Positions 32,864 to 42,099 are shown, numbered from the stretch's first letter. The stretch: DNA of 64,000 bases from an uncultured Clostridia bacterium (GCA_947629005.1 CANRCD010000002.1:62001-126000), one strand, 5' to 3'. Numbers and translations: made by a program. The notes: generated by a model not told the origin, from the letters alone.

Positions 32864-34492
32864 ATGAACAACGCATATTTCAAAATACACGAGCCGAAGA
32901 ACGAACCGATTTTTGGTTATATGCCCGGCAGCAAGGAAAAGGCCGCCCTTAAGGCAGAACTCAAGCGCCAGAGCGAAACCGTAGTAAAAATTCCGCTCAT
33001 AATAGGCGGCGAGGAAATCTACACCGAAAATACCGTTAAGATAACCATGCCCCACGACCATCATCACGTGATAGCCGAATGCTCGATGGCCGGCGAAAAG
33101 GAACTGAAAATGGCCATCGACGCGGCTATGGCCGCGAAAAAGAGCTGGGCCGTTATGCCGTGGGAGCACAGAGCTTCTATCTTTATGAAGTGCGGCGAGC
33201 TGCTCGCGGGTCCTTGGAGGGCCAAGATGAACGCGGCCACCATGCTCGGCCAAAGCAAAACCGCCTTTCAGGCCGAAATTGACTCCGCCTGCGAGCTGAC
33301 CGACTTTATACGCTACAACGTATACAACGCGCAGGAGCTTTATAAGCAGCAGCCCAACAGCGTCGGCGCTATCTGGGACCGCAACGAGTTCCGCCCGCTG
33401 GACGGCTTCGTTACCGCGCTTACACCCTTCAACTTCACCTCAATCGGCGGAAATCTGGCTCTCGCCCCCGCCGTTATGGGCAATACCGTGCTGTGGAAGC
33501 CCTCTACCACGGCCGTGCTTTCAAATTACTATTTCATGCGCCTCATGATGGAGGCCGGCCTCCCCGCGGGCGTTATCAACTTCATTCCCTGCCGCGGAGT
33601 GGACATCAGCAAGTACGTTATCCCTCACCCCGACTTCGGCGGCTTCCACTTTACCGGCTCGACCAAGGTGTTCAGCGGCGTGTGGACCACCGTCGGCCAG
33701 AATATAGCCACATATAAGAGCTACCCGAGGATAGTCGGCGAGACCGGCGGCAAGGACTTCATCTTCGCCCACAAGAGCGCCGACGTAGAGGCTCTCTCGG
33801 CGGCAATTGTGCGCGGCGCGTTCGAGTATCAGGGCCAAAAATGCTCCGCCGCCTCCCGCGCTTATATCCCCGCAAGCATCTGGGAGGACGTCAAGACCCG
33901 CGTGCTCGCCGAGGCCGCCAAGCTCAAGGTCGGCGACGTCAGCGACTTTACCACCTTTATGGGCGCGGTCATCGACAAGGCCTCCTTCGACAACATTAAG
34001 TCCTACATAGACTACGCCAACGAGTCCCCCGACGCCGAGGTTCTTTGCGGCTCCTACGACGACAGCAAGGGCTGGTTTGTATACCCCACAGTAATCCTCG
34101 CCAAGAAGCCCGACTTCAAGTCCATGGTCGAGGAGATCTTCGGCCCCGTCATCACGATTTACGTCTACGACGACGACAAACTTGACAAAACGCTTCAGCT
34201 TTGCGACACAACCAGCGCATACGCGCTGACCGGCGCGATTTTCGCGCAGGACCGCGAGGCCATAATCCACATGGAGGCCGCCCTCAACAACGCTGCCGGC
34301 AACTTCTACATCAACGATAAGCCCACCGGCGCGGTCGTAGGCCAGCAGCCCTTCGGCGGAGCCCGCGCCAGCGGCACCAACGATAAGGCCGGCAGCGTGT
34401 TCAACCTTATCCGCTGGGTGAATATCAAGTGCACCAAGGAAAACTTTGTTCCCAGCGCGGACATCAATTATCCCTACATGATAGAGGAATAA
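32864..34492 (+). CDS. 1-Pyrroline-5-carboxylate (glutamate semialdehyde) dehydrogenase
   Basis: NAD-dependent oxidation of glutamate-gamma-semialdehyde to glutamate, last step of proline/ornithine catabolism. 542 residues, the length of the ALDH4 type. Catalytic Cys327 in QGQKCSAAS, general base Glu293 in VGETGGKDF, cofactor-binding LTPFNFTSIGGN and FTGSTKVF segments, and N-terminal MPHDHHHVIA resembling the MPHxH region of ALDH4 enzymes. ATG follows GGAAGGA. No proline dehydrogenase is fused or adjacent, so the substrate may come from ornithine or arginine breakdown. Stand-alone transcript with its own promoter and terminator. Confidence 0.92.
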   Translation: MNNAYFKIHEPKNEPIFGYMPGSKEKAALKAELKRQSETVVKIPLIIGGEEIYTENTVKITMPHDHHHVIAECSMAGEKELKMAIDAAMAAKKSWAVMPWEHRASIFMKCGELLAGPWRAKMNAATMLGQSKTAFQAEIDSACELTDFIRYNVYNAQELYKQQPNSVGAIWDRNEFRPLDGFVTALTPFNFTSIGGNLALAPAVMGNTVLWKPSTTAVLSNYYFMRLMMEAGLPAGVINFIPCRGVDISKYVIPHPDFGGFHFTGSTKVFSGVWTTVGQNIATYKSYPRIVGETGGKDFIFAHKSADVEALSAAIVRGAFEYQGQKCSAASRAYIPASIWEDVKTRVLAEAAKLKVGDVSDFTTFMGAVIDKASFDNIKSYIDYANESPDAEVLCGSYDDSKGWFVYPTVILAKKPDFKSMVEEIFGPVITIYVYDDDKLDKTLQLCDTTSAYALTGAIFAQDREAIIHMEAALNNAAGNFYINDKPTGAVVGQQPFGGARASGTNDKAGSVFNLIRWVNIKCTKENFVPSADINYPYMIEE

Positions 34493-34538
34493 GGCGCGGA
34501 GGGAAAGACTCGTCCTTCGAGCGGTTAATTTTAATTTT

Positions 34539-34586
34539 ACGGCAACGGCGCAGCTTGGCTGTACCGTTGCCGTAATTTTTGTTTTT
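34539..34586 (+). terminator. Terminator after the P5C dehydrogenase gene
   Basis: ACGGCAACGG pairs with CCGTTGCCGT around a 15-base loop, followed by AATTTTTGTTTTT. It also lies just beyond the end of the convergent FAD/Rieske gene. Confidence 0.85.
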
Positions 34587-34624
34587 ATACTGTTAATATA
34601 GCCGACAAATAACGGGGCCGGTTT

Positions 34625-35950
34625 TTATAATTTTGCGTTTCCAGTCGCGGGATTGTCAATAAGAACTCCGTCGGCCTCAAACCGCGAGCCGTGACAGGGA
34701 CAATCCCACGTATGCTCCGCTTTGTTCCATTTGAGCGCACAGCCCATGTGCGGGCAGCGCGGGGCCGTTGGCGCAATCAGATTTATGGTTGACTCGCCGG
34801 CGTTGATAAAAAGCTGGGGCGTAAAAATGCTTCTTTGCGGAGAAAATACCTCGGAATATTCGTTCTTCTTTCCTAAAACCATATCGGTCAAAATTTTTGC
34901 GGCGGCCATTGACGAGGTCATACCCCATTTATTAAAGCCCGTCGCAACGTACAGGTCGGGCGTGTTTTTGGAATACCGGCCGATGTACGGGATTTTGTCA
35001 AGGCTGATACAGTCCTGCGCGGCCCAGAAATATTTTGGGGCCGCATTAGGATAGTATTTTTTTGCAAAGTCAAGTATATCGCTCCACGCGCCGCATTTTT
35101 TGCCGGTTCTGCGGCTTCCGCCGCCGATTATGAGCAGATTGCCGTAATTGCGGAACGACATACCCTTATCGGCTTCGTCCACGTACATTCCGTCAAGGTC
35201 GGGCGCTTTTTCAAATGCCGCTACATGGGAACGCTGCTGGTACAGCTTCATAAAATAGCTCCCGTGCTTGTTGATGAACGGAAAATGCGTTGCCACAATG
35301 ATTTTGCCGGCGGAAATTTTACCGCTCTCCGCTACGGCGGTGTGCGGCGTAATATCGCGTATAAATGTGCGCTCATATATGTTAAGATTTTGGCAAATCC
35401 CCGCTATGAATTGCAGCGGATTAAACTGCGCCTGCTCGGGAAATTTCACCGCTCCGGCCGTCTCGAACGGCAGCGCGGTATCGCCGGCAAACTCCGCGCT
35501 TAGGCCAAGAAACTCCGCCGCTTTAACCTCGGCCTCGATTTTGGCGCGGTCGGACAGAGAATAGGTATACGCGCTTTTTCGCTCGAAGCCGCAATCAATA
35601 TCTTCACACAGGCGGGCATATTCGGCCAATGCCGCTTGATTTGCGTCCAAATACATTTTCGCCTTTTCTTTACCGACTTTTCGTATTAAATCGGAATAAA
35701 TCAGCCCGTGCTGCGAGGTGATTTTTGCCGTCGTGTTCTTCGTGACCCCTCCGGCGATTTTACTGCCTTCGACTAAAATGTAATCCACGCCCGCGCGCTG
35801 CAAAAAATACGCGCACAAAATCCCGCACATTCCTCCACCTATAATCAGTACGTCGGTCTTTTTATCCCCCTCCAGACGGTGATACTCCGGCAATACCGTG
35901 CCGCTCGACCATATTGATTTTTGATTCGTGGAAATTGTATTATCGCTCAT
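34625..35950 (-). CDS. FAD-dependent oxidoreductase with C-terminal Rieske [2Fe-2S] domain
   Basis: 441 residues. DAO-type flavoprotein: Rossmann motif VLIIGGGMCGILCAYFL near 34-50, GGVTKNTTAKIT, and the FAD-binding ATGFNKWGMTSS near 330. The last about 75 residues are a Rieske domain with CPHMGC and CPCHGS ligands, ending NPATGNAKL. The combination occurs in bacterial glycine-oxidase-like proteins of unknown substrate. ATG 35950 follows GAGGTGA. Codon use is visibly more AT-rich at third positions than in neighbouring genes, suggesting later acquisition. Lone gene between converging P5C dehydrogenase and sigK. Confidence 0.88.
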   Translation of the reverse strand: MSDNTISTNQKSIWSSGTVLPEYHRLEGDKKTDVLIIGGGMCGILCAYFLQRAGVDYILVEGSKIAGGVTKNTTAKITSQHGLIYSDLIRKVGKEKAKMYLDANQAALAEYARLCEDIDCGFERKSAYTYSLSDRAKIEAEVKAAEFLGLSAEFAGDTALPFETAGAVKFPEQAQFNPLQFIAGICQNLNIYERTFIRDITPHTAVAESGKISAGKIIVATHFPFINKHGSYFMKLYQQRSHVAAFEKAPDLDGMYVDEADKGMSFRNYGNLLIIGGGSRRTGKKCGAWSDILDFAKKYYPNAAPKYFWAAQDCISLDKIPYIGRYSKNTPDLYVATGFNKWGMTSSMAAAKILTDMVLGKKNEYSEVFSPQRSIFTPQLFINAGESTINLIAPTAPRCPHMGCALKWNKAEHTWDCPCHGSRFEADGVLIDNPATGNAKL

Positions 35951-36127
35951 CTTGGTTTCACCTCGCGGTTAGTATGTGCTGTTACGTACAAAAAATTACG
36001 TAATTAAGCCGTTCTTTCAAACGAAAGAACGGCCCATTGATACGCGGGTAAATTCGGCCCTTAAAACAGAAGGCCGCGGCGGGAGAGAAATTTTATGCGC
36101 GGACGGGGAAGCGCCCCTCGAAATAAT

Positions 36128-36802
36128 TTATTCTCCCTCCCGCAGACGGCAAAGGGCTTTCTTCTCTATCCTCGATACGTACGAGCGGCTGATTCCGAGC
36201 CTTCCGGCCACCTCGCGCTGCGTCAGCGGGGCGGCACCGCCCAGCCCGTAGCGCAGGCAGATTATCTGCCGCTCGCGGTCGGTGAGCAGGGTTTTCAGTC
36301 TTTTAAGTATTTTTGATATCAGATTTTCGCGGTCTATCTGCTCGCATATATCCTCGTTGTCGGCTTGGAGCACGTCGATAAGGCTTATCTCGTTGCCGTC
36401 GGCGTCGAAGCCGATGGGCTCCTGAAGTGATGCCTGCCCCTGATATTTTTTCTCTTTGCGCAGGCACATAAGTATCTCGTTTTCTATGCAGCGGGAAATG
36501 TATGTCGAAAGCTTGCGGCTTTTTGCCGGATCAAAGGAACTTATGCCCTTTATCAGCCCGATAGTGCCCACGGAAATGAGGTCGTCGCCGTCCGAAAGGT
36601 CGGTGTACTTTTTAACGATGTGGGCCACCAGCCTCAGATTGTGCTCGATAAGCACGTTTCTGGCGGCGCGGTCGCCCTCGGCCATCAGCGCAACATACCG
36701 TTCCTCCTCCTCGCGGCTGAGCGGGCGCGGAAAGCAGGAATCCTGCAATTGGCCCGTCATGAAGAAGCCTCCGAGGCAGCTCAATAGGACTGACAAAAGC
36801 AT
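36128..36802 (-). CDS. sigK: Sporulation sigma factor SigK
   Basis: Mother-cell late sporulation sigma factor. 224 residues with a hydrophobic N-terminal pro-sequence (LLSVLLSCLGGFF), then region 2 (RNVLIEHNLRLVAHIVKKY, DLISVGTIGLIKGISSFDP), region 3 and region 4 with RERQIICLRYGL and TQREVAGRLGISRSYVSRIEKKAL. Contiguous, not interrupted by a skin element. Start ATG 36802 follows TAAGGAGG. A sequence matching the sigma-K promoter consensus lies directly upstream (36825-36852), implying positive autoregulation as in Bacillus. Confidence 0.95.
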   Translation of the reverse strand: MLLSVLLSCLGGFFMTGQLQDSCFPRPLSREEEERYVALMAEGDRAARNVLIEHNLRLVAHIVKKYTDLSDGDDLISVGTIGLIKGISSFDPAKSRKLSTYISRCIENEILMCLRKEKKYQGQASLQEPIGFDADGNEISLIDVLQADNEDICEQIDRENLISKILKRLKTLLTDRERQIICLRYGLGGAAPLTQREVAGRLGISRSYVSRIEKKALCRLREGE

Positions 36803-36824
36803 CGTAAAAAACCTCCTTATGGAT

Positions 36825-36852
36825 TATACTATGTGACAGGAGGAGCTTTTGT
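36825..36852 (-). promoter_or_regulatory. Sigma-K-type promoter upstream of sigK
   Basis: Minus strand: AC (36851-36852), 17 bp, then CATAGTATA (36825-36833). The Bacillus sigma-K consensus is AC-N17-CATANNNTA, so every defined position matches. The start point would fall a few bases before the AAGGAGG ribosome site of sigK. Sigma-E, whose -10 is related, could also use it. Confidence 0.6.
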
Positions 36853-36868
36853 TCACTTTTCGGGATAT

Positions 36869-36905
36869 AAAAAAACAACCGTCCCCTGAGGCCGGTTGTT
36901 TTTTT
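36869..36905. terminator. Symmetrical terminator-like hairpin upstream of sigK
   Basis: A-rich AAAAAAACAACCG pairs with CGGTTGTTTTTTT around an 11-base loop, giving T runs on both strands. It lies in the 303-bp gap between divergent sigK and asp23 genes, where no upstream gene would need it, so it may insulate sigK from opposite or read-through transcription. The rest of the gap holds only the promoters listed. Confidence 0.7.
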
Positions 36906-37035
36906 ATGTAATGATAAGGAAAAACCTCACCAAACATCGCACTATTATAATACTACGAAAATAGCGGCTTGTCAAGCCGAAAAGAATTAATTTTTCCCCA
37001 AAGAATGAAAATTATTTTGGAAAATAAATAATATA

Positions 37036-37065
37036 TTGACAATGCGGCCGGTTTTGGGTTATAAT
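37036..37065 (+). promoter_or_regulatory. Promoter of asp23-yloV
   Basis: TTGACA (37036-37041) and TATAAT (37060-37065), 18-bp spacing, 41 bp before the ATG at 37106. Confidence 0.82.
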
Positions 37066-37105
37066 ATTTCTATAGGGATTTAATTTTTTAATGGAGGCGA
37101 AAATA

Positions 37106-37468
37106 ATGGCCGGTATTTTTGAAAACGAACTGGGCAGTATAACCATAAGCGGAAGCGTGATTTCCGCCATCGCCGGCAGCGTGGCCACAAAGTGCTACGG
37201 AGTGGTGGGCATGGCCTTCAAAAACACGAAGGACGGCATTGTAAATCTTCTCAAGGCCGGCAACATAAGTAAGGGAATACAGGTCAGCTTTGACGAGGCC
37301 GGCGCCCTCAATATCGACCTGCACATCATCGTACAGTACGGTGTAAACATAAACGCTATCTGTGAAAGCATAATCCATAATGTGAGATATCAGGTGACAA
37401 GCGTAACGGGCCTTCAGGTCGGCGAGGTCAGCGTGTTTGTGGAGAGCGTCAGAGTTGCGAATGATTAA
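37106..37468 (+). CDS. Asp23/Gls24 family protein (YloU-type)
   Basis: 120-residue Asp23/Gls24 domain protein: GSITISGSVISAIAGSVATKCYGVVGM at the start and the NIDLHIIVQYGVNINAICESI...GLQVGEVSVFVESVRV pattern at the end. Members associate with the membrane or envelope; the exact role of YloU is unsettled. ATG 37106 follows ATGGAGG. It is 13 bp upstream of the DAK2 protein gene, the widespread yloU-yloV pair. Confidence 0.92.
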   Translation: MAGIFENELGSITISGSVISAIAGSVATKCYGVVGMAFKNTKDGIVNLLKAGNISKGIQVSFDEAGALNIDLHIIVQYGVNINAICESIIHNVRYQVTSVTGLQVGEVSVFVESVRVAND

Positions 37469-37481
37469 GGAGGAAAAACCC

Positions 37482-39143
37482 ATGACTGATCGAATCGACG
37501 CGGCTCTGTTCAAAAACATGGTGCTTTCCGCCGCGAATAACTTGAGCGACAATAAGGACGCCGTGGACGCTCTTAACGTGTTCCCCGTGCCCGACGGCGA
37601 TACGGGCACGAATATGGGCCTCACCTTCATGAACGCCGCCAAGGAGATAAATCAGAACGAATACGCCGCCGTATCCGACGCGGCCTCCGCTGTGGCCAAG
37701 GCCACGCTTCGGGGCGCGAGGGGCAATTCGGGAGTTATACTCTCGCAGATATTCCGCGGCGTGAGCAAGGGCCTTAAGGGCCTTGAGACCGCGGGAGTAA
37801 AGGATTTTGCCGCCGCGCTGCGCCTCGGGTGCGACACGGCCTACAGCGCGGTGATGAAGCCCACCGAGGGAACAATACTCACCGTTATCAGGAAGTGCGC
37901 ACAGGCCGCGGAGGAGTACGAGGGTGAGGACTTTGAGGGCTTTTTCGGAACTGTCACCGAGCAGGGCGAAAACACCCTCGCCAAGACTACGCAGATGCTG
38001 CCCCAGCTTCAGCAGGCCAATGTTGTGGACGCGGGCGGGCAGGGGCTGATGTTTGTGCTCGAGGGCTTTGCCGCCGCGCTGGACGGCGCGCCGGTCGAGC
38101 TTAAGGAGCTGAGCTCGGGCAAGGCTCCGCAGGCCGATGTTCCCCAGCAGTCTATGAAAACTGAGGACATAAAATTCGCCTACTGCACCGAATTCATAGT
38201 CGAAAAGTACGACGCCAAGGCCTCGGCCGACGCTTTCCGCAGCGCTATTGAGGGGCGGGGCGACTGTATGCTCGTCATTGACGAGGACGAGATAGTAAAA
38301 GTACATATCCACACCAACAACCCCGGGTATGTGCTTGAACAGGCAGTCCGGCTTGGCGAGCTGGTCAGCGTGAAGATTGACAATATGAAGCGCCAGCACA
38401 GCAGCCTTGTGGGCGGCGCTCAGAACGAGGCCGCTCCCTCCGCCGATACCGAGGCGGCGGCCGAGCTCACGCCCGAGGCCCCCGAAAAGGAGCTCGCCAT
38501 TGTGGCCGTGGCCGCGGGCGAGGGCCTTGCAAAGGCCTTTACCGACCTCGGCGTCAGCGCCATAATCGAAGGCGGCCAGACCATGAACCCCTCCACCGAG
38601 GACATTCTCGCCGCCGCCAACGCGACTAACGCCAAAAACGTGATAATACTGCCGAATAACAAGAATATTATACTCTCCGCCGAGCAGACGCGGTACCTGA
38701 CGGAAAGGCATATTTTCGTTGTGCCATCCCGCTCCATACCCGAGGGACTGGCCGCCGCTATGGCCTACGACCCTTCGGCCTCACCCGAGCGGCTCTGCGA
38801 GCTGATGAAGGAGGCCGCGGGCGCGGTAAAGAGCGGCAGCGTCACCTTCGCGGTGCGCGACACCAGTATCGACGGCAAGGACATAGCAAAGGGCAACTAT
38901 CTGGGCCTCGCGGATGGCAAAATAGCCTCCGTGGGCGAGAGCCTGCGCGAAACCGCCGCTGAGCTCATAAACGGCCTTGCCGATGAGGACAGCGAGGTCA
39001 TATCCCTGTATTACGGCGCGGATGTGGGCAAGGCCGAGGCCGAGGCGCTCTCCGCTGAGGTGGAGGCCGCTTTCCCCAATGCAGACGTACTGCTCTACGA
39101 CGGCGGCCAGCCGGTGTATTACTATATTGTTTCCGTTGAGTAA
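37482..39143 (+). CDS. DAK2 domain protein YloV / fatty acid kinase subunit A
   Basis: 553 residues. N-terminal DAK2 kinase domain with the ATP/Mg site NVFPVPDGDTGTNM near 35-48, GARGNSGVILSQI and DAGGQGLMFVLEG; middle domain with HIHTNNPGYVLE; C-terminal DegV-like half with a ILPNNKNIILSAEQ motif. The family phosphorylates fatty acids bound to a FakB (DegV) partner, feeding phospholipid synthesis. No fakB gene is seen here. ATG follows AAGGAGG. Order asp23-yloV and nearby recG resembles the Bacillus yloUV-recG region. Confidence 0.93.
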   Translation: MTDRIDAALFKNMVLSAANNLSDNKDAVDALNVFPVPDGDTGTNMGLTFMNAAKEINQNEYAAVSDAASAVAKATLRGARGNSGVILSQIFRGVSKGLKGLETAGVKDFAAALRLGCDTAYSAVMKPTEGTILTVIRKCAQAAEEYEGEDFEGFFGTVTEQGENTLAKTTQMLPQLQQANVVDAGGQGLMFVLEGFAAALDGAPVELKELSSGKAPQADVPQQSMKTEDIKFAYCTEFIVEKYDAKASADAFRSAIEGRGDCMLVIDEDEIVKVHIHTNNPGYVLEQAVRLGELVSVKIDNMKRQHSSLVGGAQNEAAPSADTEAAAELTPEAPEKELAIVAVAAGEGLAKAFTDLGVSAIIEGGQTMNPSTEDILAAANATNAKNVIILPNNKNIILSAEQTRYLTERHIFVVPSRSIPEGLAAAMAYDPSASPERLCELMKEAAGAVKSGSVTFAVRDTSIDGKDIAKGNYLGLADGKIASVGESLRETAAELINGLADEDSEVISLYYGADVGKAEAEALSAEVEAAFPNADVLLYDGGQPVYYYIVSVE

Positions 39144-39153
39144 ATAAAGTACG

Positions 39154-39533
39154 GTTGTAAAAAATACGCGCAGATCGTTCAAGGGCAGGAAATTTTATTT
39201 TGAGCCTTTATAGCAAGGAATTACAAAAAGCATGGCTTGATGAGGAAAATCCGCCCTTATGAGCGGATTTTCTGCGTTTTAAGCCCTTGAACCACTAACG
39301 AAAACCACCCTCGGCACAGACATCCGCCTGTTTTGCGCCGCCGCGCGGCGGAATGATAGCGATACGGGACCCCCGCAAAGACGGATATGCCGGATTTGCG
39401 GGGAAAAGGTGGAGCGGCAAAGCGAGTCCGGTTTTGATTTTGAAAAAAACGAAACCGCGATACGCAGCTTGCTCCGACGTCGTCCGTTCTACGTGATCGG
39501 CCCTTGTGCGGCCAGGTTGCAAAGCGAGTTTTT
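39154..39533 (+). repeat. MITE-like dispersed element, copy 2
   Basis: The 418-bp gap after yloV contains no gene but a second copy of the element at 15537-15994. Shared, in order: GTAAAAAATACGCGCAGATCG (39157 on), the GAGGAAAATCCG / CGGATTTTCTGCG hairpin (39242-39275), ACGAAAACCACCCTC, CATCCGCCTGTTTTGCGCCGC, CCGCAAAGACGG, GGATTTGCGGGGAAAAGG, GGCAAAGCGAG and ACCGCGATACGCAGC. The left 85 bp match copy 3 better than copy 1. The right edge is degraded and stops just before the ribosome site of the next gene. Confidence 0.75.
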
Positions 39534-39561
39534 CATAGACGATTTCAAGGAGGATTTTCCA

Positions 39562-39924
39562 GTGAAAAAAGCGATATTTAGCTATATTCTCATGTTTGCC
39601 GCCATGGCGGCGCTTGTGCTGTGGCCGAAAATCTTCCCGATTACCGGAGACGAGCTCGGCTACGCTGTTATTGCCTACATCGTCGTTTTCCCGCTGGCCG
39701 CGCTAATCGCCTCGTTTCTGTCGGGCCTTTCGGGAGTACTCTACGGCCTTATGTGCACCTTTCTGGCCGGAGTCGGCAGCATAGTTATGCCGCTGATTGT
39801 TTTCGGCGCCACGGGCCGAGAATATATGCTTATACCGGTGGTCGCTTCGGCGTTGGGGCTGGCGGCCGGCCTTGCCGTTGCGCATATACTTGAACGCCGC
39901 AGAGCCGATAAGGGCGGGGAATAG
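39562..39924 (+). CDS. Small four-helix membrane protein, function unknown
   Basis: 120 residues from a GTG at 39562 with AAGGAGG eight bases upstream. Four hydrophobic helices (about 4-18, 32-53, 58-80, 86-105) and a basic, Arg-rich tail (HILERRRADKGGE). Not recognised. It starts right at the right edge of a repeat element and ends 27 bp before recG, with which it may share a transcript. No promoter is obvious, so one may lie inside the repeat. Confidence 0.7.
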   Translation: MKKAIFSYILMFAAMAALVLWPKIFPITGDELGYAVIAYIVVFPLAALIASFLSGLSGVLYGLMCTFLAGVGSIVMPLIVFGATGREYMLIPVVASALGLAAGLAVAHILERRRADKGGE

Positions 39925-39951
39925 ACCGCCGCAAAAAAGGAGGAAGCAGCC

Positions 39952-42000
39952 GTGCCGATCCCCCTTTCATCGCCTCTCGGCGCCATTAAGGGCGTAGGCG
40001 AGGCGACCGAGAAAAAATTCCGCCGCCTCGGCGTTACAACCGTGTGGGATCTTTTGACATTTTTCCCCGTGCGGCTCGAGGACAGACGGACAGAAAAGAA
40101 AATAGCCGACCTCCGCGAGGGCGAGACCGTCTGCGTTACGGCGAACGTGTTCACCCCCGTCGAGGGCCTCCCCACAAGGAACGGCCAAACCGTCTATCAC
40201 GCTACTCTCCGCGACGAGAGCGGCTTTTTGCCCGTGGTCTTTTTTAATAACCGCTTCATTAAAAATATGCTCATTCAGGGACGGGACTACACCTTCTACG
40301 GCAAGATGACGGCCTCGTCGGGCAGGCTGGAGCTTGCGAACCCCGAATTTGAACCGGCGGGACGCGAGCTGTTCAACAAAAGCGTCGTGCCGGTTTACCA
40401 TTCCACGGCGGGGCTCAGCCAGCGGGTGATTCGCCGCGCGGCGCTCGCCGCGCTGGAGCTCGCCGGCGATTCCCTGCCCGAAACGCTGCCACCCTCGCTC
40501 AGGAGCGAAAACAACCTTTGCTCGCTGGCCTTCGCCATTCGTGAAATTCATTTTCCCCGAGATATGGAAAACGCCGAGATAGCCCGCCGCCGGCTCGTTT
40601 TCGAGGAGTTTTTTATTCTTCAGACGGCTCTTCGAGCCCGCAAGATAATGAACCGCAGCGCCTCGCCGCACGTGTTCGCCGATTTGGACTTTTCGCCATT
40701 CACGAGCCTCTTGCCCTATGCTCTGACCGACGCTCAGAGACGAGTGCTGGGCGAGATAGCGGCGGATCTTGGCTCGGGCTTTCCAATGAACAGACTGGTT
40801 CAGGGCGACGTTGGCTGCGGAAAGACCGTCATCGCCGCCGCCGCCATGTATCTGGCCGTCAAAAACGGCTGTCAGGCTGCGATGATGGCCCCCACCGAGA
40901 TTCTTGCCGCTCAGCACTACGAGGCGCTCTCGCCTCTGTTCGCAAGGCTGGGTGTGCCATGTCGGCTGATAACCGGCAGCCTGACAAAAAAACGGAAGGC
41001 CGAGATAACAGAGGCCCTCTTAAGCGGCGAGATAAAGGCGCTTTTCGGTACTCACGCCATAATTCAGGAGGGCGTGTGCTTTCAAAATCTCGCCCTCGCC
41101 GTGACCGACGAGCAGCACCGCTTCGGGGTGCGTCAGAGGGGTACGCTGTCGGCCAAGGGTGAACAGCCGCACGTGCTGGCGATGACGGCCACGCCCATCC
41201 CGCGCTCGCTGGCGCTCGTTATGTACGGCGATATGGACGTTTCGTCGGTGGACGAACTGCCGCCGGGCCGCCAAAGGATAGATACCTTTTGCGTGGACGA
41301 GGGTATGCGGGCCCGCATAAACGCCTTTATCGCGCGGGAGGTGGCCAAGGGCAGGCAGGTCTACGTGGTATGTCCGGCCATCGAGGAGGGTCCTTCGGCG
41401 GACGTGAAGGCCGCCGCGCAGTGCGCCGAAAGGCTGCGCTCCGCTCTGCCGGACATAAGCGTCGGCCTTCTGCACGGGCGTATGAAAAATGCCGAAAAGG
41501 ACGCCGTTATGGCGGACTTTGCGGCAAATAGGATATCGGTGCTGGTCTCCACCACGGTTATCGAGGTGGGCGTGAACGTGCCGAACGCCACGATGATGGT
41601 GATTGAAAACGCGGAGCGCTTCGGTCTCAGCCAACTGCACCAGCTCCGCGGGCGCGTGGGCAGGGGAGAGCACAAGAGCTTCTGCATACTGTTTGCGGGA
41701 AATCTGGCCGAGAGCACTCTTGAGCGCATGAAAATTATGGTTAAAAGCGGAGACGGACTCAAAATCGCCGAAAAGGACTTGGAACTGCGCGGCCCGGGAG
41801 AATTCTTTGGCAGCCGTCAGCACGGCCTGCCGGAGCTCAAAATCGCGAGCTTGGCCACCGATATGGACGTTCTCAAGGAAAGCGGCGCGGCCGCCGCACG
41901 GATACTTGAGGACGATCCGTATCTGGAAAATGATGAAAACATCTACCTTAAAAGGAGGATAGAGGAATTTTTCAAGGACAAAAAGGATTTCATGGCATGA
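39952..42000 (+). CDS. recG: ATP-dependent DNA helicase RecG
   Basis: Branch-migration helicase that remodels stalled forks and Holliday junctions. 682 residues: N-terminal wedge/OB region (about 60-150), superfamily-2 motifs NRLVQGDVGCGKT near 280, MAPTEILAAQHY, the DEQH-type box TDEQHRFGVRQR near 385, MTATPIPRS, and C-terminal helicase part ending QLRGRVGRGEHKS and the TRG-like GPGEFFGSRQHGLPEL. GTG at 39952 follows AAAGGAGGAA. Followed by a SASP gene. Confidence 0.97.
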   Translation: MPIPLSSPLGAIKGVGEATEKKFRRLGVTTVWDLLTFFPVRLEDRRTEKKIADLREGETVCVTANVFTPVEGLPTRNGQTVYHATLRDESGFLPVVFFNNRFIKNMLIQGRDYTFYGKMTASSGRLELANPEFEPAGRELFNKSVVPVYHSTAGLSQRVIRRAALAALELAGDSLPETLPPSLRSENNLCSLAFAIREIHFPRDMENAEIARRRLVFEEFFILQTALRARKIMNRSASPHVFADLDFSPFTSLLPYALTDAQRRVLGEIAADLGSGFPMNRLVQGDVGCGKTVIAAAAMYLAVKNGCQAAMMAPTEILAAQHYEALSPLFARLGVPCRLITGSLTKKRKAEITEALLSGEIKALFGTHAIIQEGVCFQNLALAVTDEQHRFGVRQRGTLSAKGEQPHVLAMTATPIPRSLALVMYGDMDVSSVDELPPGRQRIDTFCVDEGMRARINAFIAREVAKGRQVYVVCPAIEEGPSADVKAAAQCAERLRSALPDISVGLLHGRMKNAEKDAVMADFAANRISVLVSTTVIEVGVNVPNATMMVIENAERFGLSQLHQLRGRVGRGEHKSFCILFAGNLAESTLERMKIMVKSGDGLKIAEKDLELRGPGEFFGSRQHGLPELKIASLATDMDVLKESGAAAARILEDDPYLENDENIYLKRRIEEFFKDKKDFMA

Positions 42001-42099
42001 ATTGTCTGATTATAACGCCGCTTTCTGCGCAAAATACATTCGTACCCACGAGGTGCTTTTGAATATTGAAAACGAAACATTTGTAAGGAGAAAACAAAA

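Noticed and set aside
37449-38711. 420-codon minus-strand frame opposite yloV
   Set aside because: Antisense of the DAK2 protein gene, with His/Gly/Leu-rich shadow composition.
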